A DNA stretch of 64,000 nucleotides from NCBI RefSeq assembly GCF_958979055.1, contig NC_084892.1:3117501-3181500 (forward strand). The letters are read 5' to 3'. Below the pieces are notes generated by a model. The model was given only the letters and a program-made list of their open reading frames with translations. It was not told the origin of the DNA and ran no database searches. A program made the position numbers and the translations under genes. The stretch comes from Alnus glutinosa. Lineage: Eukaryota > Streptophyta > Magnoliopsida > Fagales > Betulaceae. How positions within the stretch are numbered: the first letter of the stretch is position 1; every line of letters begins with the position of its first letter. Positions 61,011 through 64,000 of the stretch are shown here, piece by piece.

Positions 61011-61189
61011 TTACCCAAAAGAAAAATAATAACAGAAAAAAAAAAAAAAAAAAACCTCTATTTCTTTTGGTGCTCTCACATCGTTTCTCTCAATTGTTTT
61101 GCACACCACGCGTTTACTTCAAAGTGGGTTGCTCCTTTTATAAGAGTAAAAGAAACAAGCTACTTCTTAATGAAGTGAATATTCTCTAT

Positions 61190-61600
61190 GAAGTAATGCG
61201 ATACTTTTCCATGAATTAAGTACAGCTCCAACCATCAAAACTAGGCCAACAAACCTGACAATTCAAGTCATACCACAATAGTTTTTGAAAAATGATTGAA
61301 TTACTTACTGTCCACAACATGTGTAGTACATGCACCAAGATACAATAGAGTGGAACCCAATATATAGATGCTACTTCATTATGTCTTGGTGTAGTACACC
61401 TATTGTGTACTGTGAATACATGAATCACTCCCCATAATTTTTCTACTTCTCCATGAAGTACAACTCCAACCACTAAAGCTAGGCCAACACGTACACTTGA
61501 CAATTCAAGTCATACGACAATAGTTTTTCTACTTTTCCATGAAGTACAGCTCCAACCACTAACGTTGGGCCAACACATTTGACAATTCAAGTCAAACTTT
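61190..61600. repeat. Imperfect tandem repeat, three units
   Basis: A unit with TCCATGAA...CAGCTCCAACCA, AGGCCAACA and TGACAATTCAAGTCATAC occurs starting near 61,209, 61,451 and 61,541. The last two are adjacent at about 90-bp spacing; the first is separated by unique sequence. Non-coding. Confidence 0.75.
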
Positions 61601-61752
61601 AGGGGCTAAAGTATATATATATATAAAACCAAATTTTAAGTAAATTAAACATAACTTAATTTTTATATTTTTATTATTCCCTTCAAATTAAAAATTAATA
61701 AGCAAAATTGAAAAGAAAGTTTTTTAGAAATAAAAAAAAAAAGTAAAGAAAA

Positions 61753-62253
61753 CACTACAAAAAAAAAAAAGCATTTATGGATTGGTTTTTTCTAGACGGT
61801 TTCTAAAACCGTCTAGAAAACAAAATTTGCAGATGTTTTTTCAAAACTGTCTATAAAAAATTTATTATAGACGGTTTTTCTGAAACCGTCTGTAAAAAAT
61901 TTATTATGAACGGTTTGATTAAACCGTCCATAAAATAACAAACGGTTTTAACTGAACCAACTAGAAATTTTCATTTTCAGACTTTTTTTTTTTTTTTTTT
62001 TGAAACCGTCTGTAAATGTTATTTCCTGACGGTTTAGTTAAAACCGTATGGAATTTTATGGACGGTTTTTTCCAAACCGTCCATAAAATTTCAGTTCCAG
62101 ATTGTTTCTTTTGAAACTGTTTGGAAATTTTTTTTCCCACACTATGTCATCAATCCACTTGATGCCCTTAGATTTCACCACATTCATCCATTTTTTTTTC
62201 AGCCAAAATCAGAACCATCCGATTTTTTTCCCATATTTGTAAGTTTAAAACCA

Positions 62254-62291
<38 letters not shown>

Positions 62292-62357
62292 GCTATCTCT
62301 CTCTTTCCCTTTTTAAAAAAAAAAGCTATCTCTCTCCTTCTTCTTCTTCTCTCTCTA

Positions 62358-62395
<38 letters not shown>

Positions 62396-63215
62396 CGAAA
62401 TAGTTTTATTTTTTGAATTATTTTTGGTTTTTTTTCTAAATTGGGTTTGGTCTTGGTATGCAGGAGGGGATTATCGAACCATTTTATAGGGAAATCAAAG
62501 TCGTTTGCAAATCTATAGGAAGTGTGCATAGTGAAGGATCTGGAGAAATCGGAAAACTCATTCAACAAGAGGAGGAGAATTTTGGCGGCGTCCAAGTTGT
62601 CGTCAAGGAGATCTTCCTTCTACAGCTAGTTCAACCCTAAATCCATGCCTCTGTTGGCTCTCAAGGAAGATGAAGATGATTCACGGCTGAAATAAGGGAT
62701 TGTGAAAAATTTTGGGTTTGATTTGTGAAGGATTTGTGAAAATTGAGGGTTGAGAAAAACCGGGGCTCTTGGGAAAATCTGCTGTGATAGCGATGGCGTC
62801 TGTCGGCAATGGCGAGGATGAGGAAGCGATCTCATGGACCGCCCGGACGAAAATACCCTTATCATTTTATAATTAATGATATATATATATAAAAGAAATT
62901 AACCGAGACCCTTAATTATCATTTTAGAATTAAAACTGCTGTTTTAATTCTGGAAAGAAATAAATCGAGAAAGAAATTATTAATTCTGGACGGTTTAGGC
63001 AAAACCATCCAGAAATAATTGTGGACGGTTTTGCCCAAACCGTCTATAATTAATTCTAGACGATTTTGCCCAAACCATCCCGAATCCGAATTTGCTACCC
63101 ATTTTTTTAGACGGTTTTAAACTGTCCAGAATAAACCGTCTGGAATTTTTTCTAGACAGTTTTGTCATTTCAGGATGGTTTGAAACCGTCCAGAAATGTT
63201 GAATTTTTCGTAGTG
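61753..63215. mobile_element. Second non-autonomous CACTA-like element with GACGGTTT arrays
   Basis: Termini CACTACAAAAA and TTTTTCGTAGTG with a 3-bp duplication aaa (61750-61752, 63216-63218); length 1463 bp. Subterminal GACGGTTT/AAACCGTC arrays (61,795-62,095 and 62,985-63,195) match the element at 49,918-51,055. The core (about 62,120-62,850) is unrelated to that element's core. It has CT microsatellites (62,263-62,290 and 62,362-62,392), a splice-acceptor-like tatgcag at 62,457-62,463 and a + strand open frame to 62,640. No protein family is recognised. Confidence 0.88.
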
Positions 63216-63218
63216 AAA

Positions 63219-63765
63219 TAGCTATCCCAAGATTCAAAAAATGAAAAATAAAATATAAAAAAGTTTATGTAATGAAATTGAGAAATTTTAGTTGGATGAA
63301 TTGTATGCTTCTCAGTGTTCTCGTAAGACTTTACCTTGATGAGATGCTCTTAGAGCTTTAAACATTATTATAATTTATTAACAACACAAATGACACAAAT
63401 AATTACTCTCACTCTCACTATTATCACGGTTCACGAGTAAGTGGAGAGTGGGGTGTACAAATTGAAGATTTGAGTCTTTTCTCAGGCAATAGTCGTCAAA
63501 CTTTATTTCTTTTATTTTCTGTTGTCTCTTACTGGATCCGGCTACTACATATCTGCGGTAGTTTTTTCACCGCATCTCACGCATAGAACATAAACGTTTT
63601 GCTTTTTTTTTTCGTGTTCTTTTTCTTTCTCTCTTTCATTCACAACTATTGCAGGAAACCAAAAGTGTGCCAAACACAAGGAATAAACGCTCATAGCAGA
63701 TCATCTTTAAATAGGTTTTGTGACTCTCAGAAATTGGCAACTTTGAAAGAGAGAAGTCATTGATC
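63219..63765. other. Spacer before the GST fragment
   Basis: AT-rich, with no exon or bounded element visible. Confidence 0.5.
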
Positions 63766-63926
63766 ATGGTGAAAAGTGAAAGTGAAGCTTTTGGGTGCAT
63801 AGCCAAGCCCATTTGTGATGAGGGCTCGGATTGCCCTTAACGTCAAAGCTATTGAGTATGAGTTTCTTCAAGAGATGCTTGAGCTGAAGAGCCAGTTTCT
63901 TCTCCAATCCAATCCTGTCTACAAGG
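63766..63926 (+). pseudogene. Tau-class glutathione S-transferase fragment, broken
   Basis: From the ATG at 63766 the first codons (MVKSE) resemble the GSTU start. One extra A at about 63,781 shifts the frame. In the shifted frame (from GTG at 63782) the sequence reads VKLLGA, a TAG stop (63800-63802) where the family has Trp, then PSPFVMRARIALNVKAIEYEF and a match up to SNPVYK. After Lys (63923-63925) the expected KIPVLIH-type continuation is absent, and the sequence runs to the window edge without further GST similarity. Only the N-terminal thioredoxin-fold portion is visible. With a frameshift and a nonsense codon this is a relic unless the assembly is wrong here. Confidence 0.85.
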
Positions 63927-64000
63927 CCCTAGTGAGGGAAAATCGTTGTGCGTTTAGAGAAAATAATGGATTTTGATGGGTTACTTTCTTTGCTTGTTTT

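Larger units (their letters stand above)
51660..61030. repeat. Invertase segmental duplication, copy C
   Basis: 51,660-53,660 matches block A from 18,071. 54,711-55,315 matches A/B around 21,060-22,350, minus the foldback MULE. 55,310-61,030 contains promoter, gene and 3' flank. The CT-repeat region, LINE and MITE pair shared by A and B are absent here. Confidence 0.86.

Noticed and set aside
61190..61600. CRISPR-like array
   Set aside because: Three imperfect long units with unequal spacing in a plant genome; this is an ordinary diverged tandem repeat.

Overview
This is a plant nuclear window, almost certainly from a eudicot. Its genes are intron-rich with GT-AG splicing, the spacers are AT-rich, and plant-type transposons are dense: TRIM, solo LTRs, LINE, MULE and Harbinger MITEs, and CACTA-like elements. 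The protein families are plant-type: kinesin-5, DYW-class PPR, cell-wall invertase, GPI-type aspartyl protease and tau-class GST. There are no bacterial features, tRNAs, rRNAs or CRISPR arrays. I cannot name the species.

Layout. (1) 1-3.3 kb is a repeat-rich spacer with a complete miniature LTR retrotransposon (335-851) and two TIR-element candidates. (2) 3.37-12.87 kb is an intact 23-exon kinesin-5 gene on the + strand (1006 codons) with MITEs in two introns. (3) 14.69-16.59 kb is an intronless DYW-type PPR gene, preceded by a foldback element. (4) 18-61 kb is a locally triplicated cell-wall invertase region, with copies A (about 18.1-28.9 kb), B (about 33.8-48.3 kb) and C (about 51.7-61.0 kb). 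Copy A keeps only exons 4-7 and is a frameshifted pseudogene. Copies B and C are complete 7-exon genes (580 and 575 aa) that keep the 9-nt mini-exon typical of plant invertases. (5) Between A and B lies a minus-strand aspartyl protease relic (29.2-33.6 kb) with a missing 5' end, a nonsense codon and an 8-bp duplication. (6) After copy C come a CACTA-like element (61.8-63.2 kb) and a broken tau-GST fragment at the right edge.

The three invertase blocks can be read against each other. A transposon in one copy is often matched by an intact empty site in another, so insertion boundaries and target duplications can be read directly for a MULE, a foldback MULE, a LINE, a gypsy-derived insertion and a 171-bp MITE. 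Copy A is mosaic: its upstream half follows copy B and its gene body follows copy C.

The living genes are functionally unrelated: spindle motor, organelle RNA editing factor, and two apoplastic sucrose-cleaving enzymes. The most unusual signals are a CACTA-like remnant carrying 12 perfect CACGTG hexamers upstream of invertase C, two CACTA-like elements with dense GACGGTTT/AAACCGTC arrays around different unique cores, and an inverted partial copy beside block B that preserves a LINE empty site.
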